Under the pieces are notes generated by a model. That model had not been told where the DNA came from and did not search any database. It saw only the letters and a program-made list of their open reading frames with translations. A stretch of DNA of 64,000 bases from Bradyrhizobium tropiciagri (GTDB taxonomy: Bacteria; Pseudomonadota; Alphaproteobacteria; Rhizobiales; Xanthobacteraceae): assembly GCF_018130505.1 (NCBI RefSeq), contig NZ_JAFCKH010000003.1, positions 1-64,000 on the forward strand, given 5' to 3'. Below are positions 36,177 to 43,949 of the stretch, piece after piece (positions within the stretch are counted from its first letter, which is position 1; each line of letters begins with the position of its first letter). The translations under genes and the position numbers were made by a program.

Positions 36177-36986
36177 ATGCAGATCAAGGTCGGCTTCGAG
36201 ATCACCTACACGGCTGCGCAGCCGACGCCGATGGTGATCATGTTGTCGATCCACCCCTCGCGCTACGCCGACATCGTCGGCACTGAGGAGATCGCGACCG
36301 AGCCGAACGTCCCGATCGGCTTCTATCGCGACGGCTTCGGCAATGTGTGCGGCCGGCTGGTCGCGCCCGCCGGCGGCGTCACCTTCCGCGGCAGCGCGCT
36401 GGTGCGCGATTCCGGCTTGCCTGACGTCGTCAATCCGGCGGCGCAGCAGGTCGCGATCGAGCAATTGCCCGACGACATGATGCTCTATCTGATGCCGAGC
36501 CGCTATTGCGAGACCGACAAGCTGACCGACATTGCCTGGTCGCTGTTCGGCACCACGCCGCCCGGCTGGGCGCGCGTGCAGGCGATCACGGATTTCGTGC
36601 ACCATCATGTCAGCTTCGGCTATCAGCACGCCCATCACATGAAGTCGGCGCATGACGTCTATGAGAGCCGCACCGGCGTGTGCCGGGATTTCGCGCATCT
36701 GGCGCTCACCTTCTGCCGCTGCATGGGCATTCCGGCGCGCTATTGCACAGGCTATCTCGGCGACATCGGCGTGCCGCCGGACCCCGCGCCGATGGATTTC
36801 TCCGGCTGGTTCGAAGTCTATCTGTCCGGCCAGTGGTACACGTTCGACGCCCGCCACAACGTTCCCAGGATCGGCCGCATCCTGATGGCGACCGGCCGCG
36901 ACGCCGCCGACGTCGCCCTCTCCACGAGTTTCGGCCGGATGACGCTGGCGAAGTTCGTGGTGATGACGGATGAGGTGGAGGGCTAG
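36177..36986 (+). CDS. Transglutaminase-like protein with altered triad
   Basis: A 269-aa relative of the gene before it. C169 lies in TGVCRDFAHLAL and the acidic residue in WYTFDARHN, but where the histidine of the triad should be there is MDFSGWFEVYL. Loss of that histidine may be a subfamily trait and may change chemistry. Two nt separate the genes, so they are made together and may form a heteromer. Confidence 0.88.
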   Translation: MQIKVGFEITYTAAQPTPMVIMLSIHPSRYADIVGTEEIATEPNVPIGFYRDGFGNVCGRLVAPAGGVTFRGSALVRDSGLPDVVNPAAQQVAIEQLPDDMMLYLMPSRYCETDKLTDIAWSLFGTTPPGWARVQAITDFVHHHVSFGYQHAHHMKSAHDVYESRTGVCRDFAHLALTFCRCMGIPARYCTGYLGDIGVPPDPAPMDFSGWFEVYLSGQWYTFDARHNVPRIGRILMATGRDAADVALSTSFGRMTLAKFVVMTDEVEG

Positions 36987-37020
36987 CGCGTTCCGCAATT
37001 CTCTGTCATTCCGGGTAACA

Positions 37021-37419
37021 ATGACCTCCGACCTTCTCTTCGTCTACGGCACGTTGATGCGCGGCTTCGACCACCCGATGGCCAAGCTGCTGTCGGCCAA
37101 TGCCGACTTCGTTGGCGCGGCGCAATGCCGCGGCCGGCTCTTTCTCGTGAAGCACTATCCGGGCCTGGTGCTGTCGGACGATCCCGCCGACATCGTGCAC
37201 GGCGAGTTGTTCCGGCTTCGCGCCCGCGATGCCATGCTCGGCGAATTCGACATGTATGAGGCCTGCGGCGAGGGCTTCCCGCCGCCGACTGAATATGTCC
37301 GCCAGATGATGCAGGTCACGCTTGCCGACGGCAGCGTGCGCGAGGCGTGGACTTATCTCTACAACTGGCCGGTGACCGATTTGCCGCTGATCGCGTCGGG
37401 ACGGTTTCTCGAGCACTAG
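37021..37419 (+). CDS. Gamma-glutamylcyclotransferase-like (AIG2/YtfP) protein
   Basis: A 132-aa protein of the GGCT-like fold. FVYGTLMRG at residues 7-15 is the substrate-binding loop and YEACGEGFPPP the region of the catalytic acid. Members cyclise gamma-glutamyl-amines to 5-oxoproline. The ATG at 37021 fits the family start. It lies 34 nt after the transglutaminase pair, and a link through gamma-glutamyl/isopeptide bonds is attractive but inference. Confidence 0.87.
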   Translation: MTSDLLFVYGTLMRGFDHPMAKLLSANADFVGAAQCRGRLFLVKHYPGLVLSDDPADIVHGELFRLRARDAMLGEFDMYEACGEGFPPPTEYVRQMMQVTLADGSVREAWTYLYNWPVTDLPLIASGRFLEH

Positions 37420-37495
37420 CGCCGCCAACGCAGATCGGCGTCGCCTGATCTCGCCGCGAGCTCAGGCAGTGATTGGAATTCGGCATCTCCCTACG

Positions 37496-37523
37496 CGTCG
37501 TCCCGGCGAAAGCCGGGACGACG
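37496..37523. terminator. Perfect 12-bp hairpin between convergent genes
   Basis: CGTCGTCCCGGC, loop GAAA, then its exact reverse complement. Symmetric and placed between the ends of two converging genes, so it can stop transcription from both sides. The same core appears in the repeat at 7534-7669. Confidence 0.7.
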
Positions 37524-37536
37524 CCGTGGGTGTTTC

Positions 37537-38514
37537 TTAGTCTACCGTCACGTGAGCCGAACTGATGATCTCGCCCCATCGCACGCGCTCCGCCGCGATG
37601 AACTTCGCGGTTGCCTCGACGTCCATCGGATCGACCTGCACGCCGAGCTTCTCGAACTGGCTGCGGATGTCGTCCTCGCGCAGCAGGTCGGTCACCGTCG
37701 CGTTCAGCTTGGCGATGATGTCATCCGGCGTGCCCTTCGGGGCCATCAGCGCGAACCACGTCACCGAGGTGAAGTCGGGCACGGTCTCGCTTACCGTCGG
37801 CACGTCGGGTAGCGAAGGCGCGCGCTTCGGGCCGGCAACGCCGAGGATGCGGACCGTGCCGCCCTGGTGAAGGCTCAGCGACGAGCCGAGATTGTCGAAG
37901 AACAGGTCGACGTTATTCCCCATGATGTCCTGCAGCGCCGGCGCCGTGCCGCGGTAAGGCACGTGCACCATGGTGGTGCCGGTCAGCTTCTGGAACAGGA
38001 TGGTGGTGAGATGCGAGGTCGAACCGTTGCCCTGCGAGGCGAAGGTGACCTTGCCGGGATTGGCCTTGGCGTAGTCGATCAGCTCCTTGACGGTCTTGGC
38101 TGGAAAGCCGGGCCGCACGTCGAGCACGTTGGGCACCGTGCCGATCAGCGCCACCGGCTTCAGCTCGGACGGATCGTAGCCAAGCTTGGCGTAGAGCGAC
38201 TGGTTGATCGCGATCGGGCCCGGCGGGCTTGCCAGCAGCGTGTAGCCGTCGGGCGCACTGCCGGCGACCGTTTCAGCGCCGATATTGCCGCCGGCGCCCG
38301 AGCGGTTGTCGATGATGACCGGCTGATTCCACTTCTGGCGCAGCTTCTCGGCGAGGATCCGCGGCAGCGAGTCGGCGGTGCCGCCGGCCGGAAACGGCAC
38401 GATGACTCTGATCTGGCGCGACGGATAGCTTGCGGCGTCCTCCGCATGTGCGGCAAGCGGAGTGGAGACGGCGAGCATGCCCAGAGCAATGCGGGCGAGA
38501 GTGCGAAATATCAT
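37537..38514 (-). CDS. Tripartite tricarboxylate transporter binding protein (Bug/TctC; TphC-like)
   Basis: A 325-aa periplasmic binding protein with a signal peptide ending LAAHAED near residue 24. PSRQIRVIVPFPAGGTADSLPR and VHVPYRGTAPALQDIMG are Bug-family signatures. No TctA/TctB membrane genes follow. Its start overlaps the stop of the reductase gene by four nt, making it the last gene of the tph-like operon, where TphC would bind terephthalate for a shared TctAB transporter. Order differs from Comamonas, where tphC comes first. Confidence 0.85.
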   Translation of the reverse strand: MIFRTLARIALGMLAVSTPLAAHAEDAASYPSRQIRVIVPFPAGGTADSLPRILAEKLRQKWNQPVIIDNRSGAGGNIGAETVAGSAPDGYTLLASPPGPIAINQSLYAKLGYDPSELKPVALIGTVPNVLDVRPGFPAKTVKELIDYAKANPGKVTFASQGNGSTSHLTTILFQKLTGTTMVHVPYRGTAPALQDIMGNNVDLFFDNLGSSLSLHQGGTVRILGVAGPKRAPSLPDVPTVSETVPDFTSVTWFALMAPKGTPDDIIAKLNATVTDLLREDDIRSQFEKLGVQVDPMDVEATAKFIAAERVRWGEIISSAHVTVD

Positions 38515-39536
38515 GATTGGGCCACGATCGGTTGGAGGTCCGCGGTCGTGCCGGACTCGACGAATGCATCCGCGAAAAATTGGGCGTCCGGCAGGTTATG
38601 TTGTTCAGTGAAGTCGCGCTGCGCGGCGCTCACCATCAGCGGATTGCCGCAGGCATAGACGTCGGCAGCGGACATATCGGCGTGGTCCTCGCGCACCACG
38701 TCGTGCACGAGGCCGGTGCGACCGGTCCATGACGGCGGCGGTTCGGACAGCACCGGCGTGAAGCTGAACCAGGCATACCGGCTTGCCCACCTGATCGGCA
38801 AATCCGCCAGATAGATATCCTCGCGGGTGCGGGCGCCCCAGTAGAGATGCATCGGCCGGTCGGCGCCGGCATGGATCGCGGATTCGACGATCGACTTGAT
38901 CGGCGCAAAACCGGTTCCGCTCGCGAGCAGGATCGCCGGCCGGCCGGATTTGCGCAGGAAGAAATCGCCGAACGGCGCCTCGATCTGCAGCGTGTCTCCG
39001 ACCGACAGACGCGGCAGGATCTGCGTCGAGAACTTGCCGCCGGAGACGTGCCTGATATGCAGCTCCGCCCCATCATTGTCGCGCGGCGCGTTGGCCAGCG
39101 AGAAGTTGCGGCGGTCGCCGTCGTCCATCATGACCTGCAGATACTGTCCCGCCTTGAACGGCGCGCGCAGCCCGATCGGAAAGCGCAGCGTCAGAATGGT
39201 GACGTCGGCGACCGGCCGCGCCAGCCGGTAGACGGTCGCCGATATGGTCTTGCGGCGGAAGATGTCGATCTGCTCGAAGCGCTTCGGCTTGATCACGAGA
39301 TCCGAGCGCGGGCGCGCCCGGCACATCAGCGCGGTGCGGTCTGCGGCGGTCCGGCGTCCGCGGCCGCGCTGGTCGACCTCGCCGCCGAGCAGGCCGGCTT
39401 CGCAGGTGTTGCACGCGCCCTTGCGGCACGACGACGGCATCGCGTAGCCGGCGCGCTCGGCGGCATCGAGCACGAATTCCCGCGGCTCGCACGGGAAGGT
39501 CACCCCATGCTCTGCGATCGTAACGTTGAAGCTCAT
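38511..39536 (-). CDS. tphA1: Aromatic dioxygenase reductase (ferredoxin-FAD-NAD domains), TphA1-like
   Basis: A 341-aa three-domain reductase. N-terminal plant-type [2Fe-2S] ferredoxin with C37, C42, C45 and C72; FAD domain with RNFSLAN; NAD domain with LLASGTGFAP. It moves electrons from NAD(P)H to the Rieske oxygenase encoded two genes upstream. Start at 39536 overlaps the tphB-like stop by four nt. The frame stays open further upstream through the tphB-like gene, which is a shadow. Spacing CxxxxCxxC is kept. Confidence 0.88.
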   Translation of the reverse strand: MSFNVTIAEHGVTFPCEPREFVLDAAERAGYAMPSSCRKGACNTCEAGLLGGEVDQRGRGRRTAADRTALMCRARPRSDLVIKPKRFEQIDIFRRKTISATVYRLARPVADVTILTLRFPIGLRAPFKAGQYLQVMMDDGDRRNFSLANAPRDNDGAELHIRHVSGGKFSTQILPRLSVGDTLQIEAPFGDFFLRKSGRPAILLASGTGFAPIKSIVESAIHAGADRPMHLYWGARTREDIYLADLPIRWASRYAWFSFTPVLSEPPPSWTGRTGLVHDVVREDHADMSAADVYACGNPLMVSAAQRDFTEQHNLPDAQFFADAFVESGTTADLQPIVAQS

Positions 39537-40543
39537 GCGATGCCCGCCTGAGTGGTGGTGGGCTTGTCGGCCGGCAGATTGCCGATCAGCCGCAGCGTCC
39601 GCAGCACGGCCGAGTGATCGGCCTTGCACTGGCCGGCGATGTCGAAGGCGCTGCCGTGACCGACGCTGGAAAACAGCACGCCGGCGCCGACCGACAACGC
39701 GGAAGCGTTGCGTCCCGCGAGCAGCTTCACCGGGATGTGGCCCTGGTCGTGATAGATCGCGACGAAGCCGTCGATGTCCTTGCGGCCGAGGATGATGTCG
39801 GCGCCGACCGGGCCTTCCGCGGCGATGCCGGCCTGGCGCAGCCGCGCGACGGCGGGAACGGTGATGTGATCGTCGTCGTCGCCGAACAGGCCGTTTTCGC
39901 CGGCATGCGGATTGATGCCGAACACGCCGATGCGCGGGCTCGGGATTCCCAGGCGTTGCAGGGTGGCAGCGCAAGCCAGCCCGGCTTCCTCGATCAGGTC
40001 AGGCGTCAGCCGGGCCAATGCATGATGGATGCGTTCGTGCAGCGTCGCATGCAGGATGCGCAGGCCGCCGCCGACCAGCATCATGAACACCTTTTCCTCG
40101 GGCGTGCCGGTGAGCCGCGCGATCAGTCCGGGGTAGCCGGAGAACGGAATGCCCGCGGCGTTGACGGCGGTTTCGTTGTGCGGGCAGCCGACGATCGCGT
40201 CGACCTTGCCGTCGCGGACGAGGCCGATCGCGGCGTCCACATAGGCGACGGTGGCACGCCCGGCGGCGGCGGCGAACTGGCCGGGGCGGAATTCGGTGGC
40301 AGGCAGTGCGTCGACCGCACAAAGGAGGATGGCGCCGTCGGACGGCTCGGCAGTGAACGGCTGCAGCCGGGCGTCGCCGCCGACGCGCTCGACATAGTGC
40401 CTGACGACGTGCTCGTCGCCGACCAGGACGATGCGGATATCCTCGCTCGCGCGCAGATCGGCCGCGGCGCGGACCGCGATCTCCGGGCCGATGCCATTGG
40501 GATCGCCAATGGTCAGCGCGATGGTCTTGATGGCTTCTTTCAT
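39533..40543 (-). CDS. tphB: PdxA-family cis-dihydrodiol dehydrogenase, TphB-like
   Basis: A 336-aa member of the PdxA fold. IGDPNGIGPEI opens the chain; GCPHNETAVNAAGIPFSGYP, HDQGHIPVKLL and SSVGHGSAFDIAG resemble the terephthalate dihydrodiol dehydrogenase TphB rather than vitamin B6 PdxA, which has HDQGLP and a DHGTA motif. TphB turns the dihydrodiol dicarboxylate into protocatechuate with release of CO2. Overlaps both neighbouring genes by four nt. Confidence 0.85.
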   Translation of the reverse strand: MKEAIKTIALTIGDPNGIGPEIAVRAAADLRASEDIRIVLVGDEHVVRHYVERVGGDARLQPFTAEPSDGAILLCAVDALPATEFRPGQFAAAAGRATVAYVDAAIGLVRDGKVDAIVGCPHNETAVNAAGIPFSGYPGLIARLTGTPEEKVFMMLVGGGLRILHATLHERIHHALARLTPDLIEEAGLACAATLQRLGIPSPRIGVFGINPHAGENGLFGDDDDHITVPAVARLRQAGIAAEGPVGADIILGRKDIDGFVAIYHDQGHIPVKLLAGRNASALSVGAGVLFSSVGHGSAFDIAGQCKADHSAVLRTLRLIGNLPADKPTTTQAGIA

Positions 40544-41013
40544 AGCGGCAGCGCCAGCAATGTGTCGAACCGAGAGCTGTCGCAGACGACGATGCGCTCA
40601 CGCAGCCGCGGTTCGCGGCCGTTCATCCTGTAGCTGTCGATGTAGCGGCCGGTCGCGTAGACGTCGGTGGTGCCGTCCCGCATGATCCGCGCCACGAAGA
40701 ACGAGGTCTCGCTGCGGACTTGGTCCGCGCTCTCGGAGACGATCCACGCCTGGCCCAGGAAGTGCCTGTAGACGTGGCGCTCGTAGATGTTCGCCTCCCG
40801 CAGCGATGCGACGCGGTCACGCAGCATGCCCTTGGAGTTGGCGAAGATCACGCCGGCCTCGAGGCCCTGCGCAAAATTGTCGGCGGTGGTGATCTTGTAG
40901 ACGCAGTCGTCCTCGAAGAAGTCGGGCCAGGCTTCGAGATTGCCGCTGTCGATGCAGCGGACATACGCATTCTGAACGTGGTTGATGAGCGCGGTGGTGT
41001 CGGTCACGTGCAT
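40540..41013 (-). CDS. tphA3: Ring-hydroxylating dioxygenase small (beta) subunit, TphA3-like
   Basis: A 157-aa beta subunit of the SnoaL/NTF2-like fold. ALINHVQNAYVRCIDSGNLEAWPDFFEDDCVYKI begins the domain, and the last 30 residues (YIDSYRMNGREPRLRERIVVCDSSRFDTLLALPL) are typical. Length matches the Comamonas TphA3 size. It starts 7 nt after the large-subunit stop with GAGAGAG before the ATG, and its own stop overlaps the next start. Confidence 0.87.
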   Translation of the reverse strand: MHVTDTTALINHVQNAYVRCIDSGNLEAWPDFFEDDCVYKITTADNFAQGLEAGVIFANSKGMLRDRVASLREANIYERHVYRHFLGQAWIVSESADQVRSETSFFVARIMRDGTTDVYATGRYIDSYRMNGREPRLRERIVVCDSSRFDTLLALPL

Positions 41014-41020
41014 CACTCTC

Positions 41021-42277
41021 TCAAATACCCATCCGCGCGCGGTAGGCCTTCCAGAAGCCGCGCACCGACGCTTCCGTGACCCGGCTCTCGCTGGATTCAG
41101 CTTCCGATCCGCCCATCTCGATGATCGCCTGCTCGTCGGGCGCACCCAGGATGCCGCGCTGCACGAAGCCGCCGACGCAGCCGTCCTCCATCGAGATGTA
41201 GCCGGCAGGGCCGACCAGATTGGCCTGCTTCAGCCGGGTCAGCCGCTGCTCCGGCGTGTCCTCGGCGAACCCCAGCAATGTCCAGTGCAGGTCGGTCTTG
41301 TCGGGACCTCGTGGCACGATCTGCCGGACCGCGATGGCGTTCTGGATCTGCTGCAGGACGAAGGTCGGGAACACCGACAGGATTTGCAGCGTCGTGTTGT
41401 CGGGAAATTCCTTGAAGCTCTGCAGCAGCGACGGGTCGGCGAGCTTGAACTCGGTGTCGGAGCGCAGATCCTGCGAGTCGTAATCCTCGCTTTTCGCCGC
41501 ATTCGGATCGATCGCGGAGAAGCTCACATGATGGCCGCCGGTGGCATCGACGATGATGCCGCCGGTCTGCGAAAGGCGGTTGAGCTCGAAGGTCGTGAAG
41601 AACAGGTGCAGGATGCTCGCATGGTAGCTGTCCTTCACGTTCTCCATGTAGAGCTTCCAGTTGTTGGGCAGCGCCTGCGTATAGCGGCCGAGCACCACCG
41701 GCGTCCGGCCACTCATCACGCGTCCGATCCGGGAATAGATCTCCTCGCCGAGATGCTCTTCCAGCGGCGGCACCTCGTTGGAGAAGCTGCCGAACACGAT
41801 GCCGAACGCTTCGGCGAGCCGCAGCTTGCGCGGATTGTGCTGCTCCATGCAGAACGAGGGCGGCATGCCGCCCTTGCCCTTGATGCCCTCCTTGAACGCG
41901 ACCTCCTTGAGGTTGCCCTGCCGGTCGTAGCTCCAGGCATGGTAGACGCAGGTGAAGGCCTTGGTGTTGCCGCGGCTCTCCAGCGCGATCAGGGCGCCGC
42001 GATGCGCGCAGCGGTTCTCGAAGGCGTAGAGCTCGCCGTCTGAATCGCGGGAGACGATGACCGGCGTATCGCCGACGAACGTCGTGACGAAATCGCCGGT
42101 GTTCTTCACTTCGATGGCGAGGCACAGGAAGTTCCAGCTCGGCCCCTGGAAGATCCGCTGCTGCTCGGCGGCGTAGATCTCCTTGTCCTGGAATATCCAG
42201 AACGGAACCCGCGTCACGCCCTCGTTGGACCAGACGCGATCGATGGCGCGCGGTGTGCGGCTGACCTGATCCAGCAT
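41021..42277 (-). CDS. tphA2: Rieske aromatic dioxygenase large subunit, terephthalate 1,2-dioxygenase-like
   Basis: A 418-aa alpha subunit. Rieske centre: C90, H92, C110, H113. Mononuclear iron site: H219 and H224 in [10 protein letters not shown] with bridging D216, and D365 in ISMEDG. Many stretches ([56 protein letters not shown]) look like the Comamonas TphA2 I know. It would dihydroxylate terephthalate at C1/C2. GGGAGG six nt before the ATG at 42277. First gene of the operon, divergent from an IclR regulator. Confidence 0.88.
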   Translation of the reverse strand: MLDQVSRTPRAIDRVWSNEGVTRVPFWIFQDKEIYAAEQQRIFQGPSWNFLCLAIEVKNTGDFVTTFVGDTPVIVSRDSDGELYAFENRCAHRGALIALESRGNTKAFTCVYHAWSYDRQGNLKEVAFKEGIKGKGGMPPSFCMEQHNPRKLRLAEAFGIVFGSFSNEVPPLEEHLGEEIYSRIGRVMSGRTPVVLGRYTQALPNNWKLYMENVKDSYHASILHLFFTTFELNRLSQTGGIIVDATGGHHVSFSAIDPNAAKSEDYDSQDLRSDTEFKLADPSLLQSFKEFPDNTTLQILSVFPTFVLQQIQNAIAVRQIVPRGPDKTDLHWTLLGFAEDTPEQRLTRLKQANLVGPAGYISMEDGCVGGFVQRGILGAPDEQAIIEMGGSEAESSESRVTEASVRGFWKAYRARMGI

Positions 42278-42326
42278 GAACGACCTCCCGGCTTGTTGGC
42301 GCGCGGTCATTGCCTGCGCCGTGATT

Positions 42327-42343
42327 TGTTCGTATATCGAACA
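42327..42343. promoter_or_regulatory. Perfect palindrome TGTTCG-TATAT-CGAACA, likely IclR operator
   Basis: Six-bp arms around TATAT, placed 50 nt upstream of the oxygenase start and 57 nt upstream of the IclR start. It closely resembles the GTTCGATnATCG(A/C)AC sites known for PcaU/PobR-type IclR regulators. It is the expected binding site for the divergent regulator. Confidence 0.75.
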
Positions 42344-42399
42344 GACGACCAACGTAGAATCATTCCGAACTCCCCTGTTGTCAACACGGCGTCCAGAGC

Positions 42400-43173
42400 A
42401 TGCAGGATTGCAAAACTGAAGCACGGTTGCCGGAGGGAATGGCGGGCCTCGCCAAGGGACTGGCGATCCTGGAAGCCTTCTCGCCGCGACGGCGGCGCCT
42501 CACCATCACCGAGGCGGCGCAGCTGTCGGGAACATCGCGCGCGTCGGCGCGGCGATGCCTGCTGACGCTCGCGGAGCTCGGCTATCTCGAGTTCGATGGA
42601 AAATACTTTCGGCCGCAGGCGCGGCTGCTTGCGTTGAGCTCCGGCTATTCCGGCTCGCGCTCGCTGCCGGAGATCGCGCAGCCGTTCCTGGTGTCCGCGC
42701 GCAACAAGCTCAACGAGTCGATCTCGCTCGCGGTGCTCGACGGGCAGTCCGCACTGTTCGTGGCGCGGGCCGAGGCCGAGCGCCTGGTGACGACAGGCAT
42801 CCAGCTCGGCACGCGCATCGACCTGTATTGCTCGGCAACGGGCCGGGTGCTGCTCACCGGCTGGCCGGACGAGCGCGTCGCCGGCTATCTGGAGGGCGCG
42901 GAGATCACCGCCCGCACCAAACATTCGCTGGTGAAGAAGGCGGCGCTGCGCGATGCCGTCAGGCAGGCCAGAGCGGCCGGCTACGCCACCACCGACCAGG
43001 AGCTCGAGATCGGACTGCGCTCCATCGCCGTCCCGGTGTTCGACGGCCGCGGCAACGTCGTGGCGGCGATCAGCGCGAGCGCCTCATCGGCGCGCGTCAC
43101 GCTCTCTCAGATGGTGAACATCTTCGTGCCCGTCTTGCAGGCGAGCGCTGATGGCCTCGGACGCGTAGCCTAG
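42400..43173 (+). CDS. IclR-family regulator (TphR/PcaR-type)
   Basis: A 257-aa regulator. Winged helix in residues 15-75 ([48 protein letters not shown]), then the IclR effector domain ([39 protein letters not shown]). The N-terminal pattern resembles PcaR/PobR/TphR regulators of aromatic-acid pathways. Divergent from the tph-like operon, with a palindrome between. In Comamonas TphR activates with terephthalate; the effector here is inference. Confidence 0.9.
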   Translation: MQDCKTEARLPEGMAGLAKGLAILEAFSPRRRRLTITEAAQLSGTSRASARRCLLTLAELGYLEFDGKYFRPQARLLALSSGYSGSRSLPEIAQPFLVSARNKLNESISLAVLDGQSALFVARAEAERLVTTGIQLGTRIDLYCSATGRVLLTGWPDERVAGYLEGAEITARTKHSLVKKAALRDAVRQARAAGYATTDQELEIGLRSIAVPVFDGRGNVVAAISASASSARVTLSQMVNIFVPVLQASADGLGRVA

Positions 43174-43175
43174 CT

Positions 43176-43730
43176 TCAAACTTCCCGCTCGACGCGGACA
43201 TCGACCTCGCGCTCGACATAGGTCCACTCTTCGCTGGCGCGCAACACGCCGACCAGCTCGTCGAACAGGCCGTCATGCTCGGGCGCGAATTCGAACCAGG
43301 TCAGGAAGTCGAAGGGCACGCCGAGGTCGCGCGAGTGATACAATTGGCGGGCGATCGCCGGCAGGAATTTCAGCGTGCCCGCGATGTGCTGCGACTTGTC
43401 CTCGAAGATCTTGCGCCGCTCCTCCTGCGTCAGTTCCCACCAGGCGGGGGTTTTCCTGATCGGGATCAGCGCGGCATGCGTCGCCTCCGGCCGCCCGAGC
43501 CCGGCCTGCACCGCGGTGAGCTTGTCCTTCTCCTCCCGCTCGGTGTAGCGCAGATTGCTGGCGACGCCGGCGAGCCGCCAGGCGGTCTGCGACGGCAGCA
43601 GCGGCAGCGCGATCGCGTCGCTCGCAATCACCGACAGCGCCGCCACCCGCGGCAGCGTCTCGCCCTTCACCCGCGCGATGGAAGTCACCTTCCAGCCGCC
43701 GCTCTGTCCGCCTCTGAACGTCGTGAACAT
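43176..43730 (-). CDS. cld: Chlorite dismutase family protein, short dimeric lineage
   Basis: A 184-aa protein very like the dimeric chlorite dismutase of Nitrobacter. Proximal haem ligand H115 (KSQHIAG) and distal R128 (AIARQ) are 13 residues apart, as in active enzymes; HemQ-type homologues have glutamine instead. NLRYTEREEKDKL, GLGRPEATHAALIPIRKT and FDFLTWFEFAPEHD are shared segments. It would split chlorite to chloride and O2 with haem b. The ATG at 43730 follows GGAG; convergent with the IclR gene (3 nt apart). Confidence 0.9.
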   Translation of the reverse strand: MFTTFRGGQSGGWKVTSIARVKGETLPRVAALSVIASDAIALPLLPSQTAWRLAGVASNLRYTEREEKDKLTAVQAGLGRPEATHAALIPIRKTPAWWELTQEERRKIFEDKSQHIAGTLKFLPAIARQLYHSRDLGVPFDFLTWFEFAPEHDGLFDELVGVLRASEEWTYVEREVDVRVEREV

Positions 43731-43949
43731 GGTGCTATCCAACTCCGGAGCGAGGCGTGGGGCAAGCTTTGAAGCCAGCCGTCCCCAGGGTCATTACGGG
43801 GTACTACCCCGCCGAGGGGCAGGCCCGTAATAGCGTCGCGCTGGCCTGGAGGGGGAAGGGGTGTGGATAACGGGTGAAGGCGGATAAACATGGTGGGCCG
43901 AGGGCCCCCGCACTATATCGATGGTCCCTTCGTATCGAACCCGAGCCAC

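Noticed and set aside
39533-40543. pdxA for vitamin B6 synthesis
   Set aside because: Motifs HDQGHIP and VGHGSA and the position inside a dioxygenase operon favour a TphB-type dehydrogenase.
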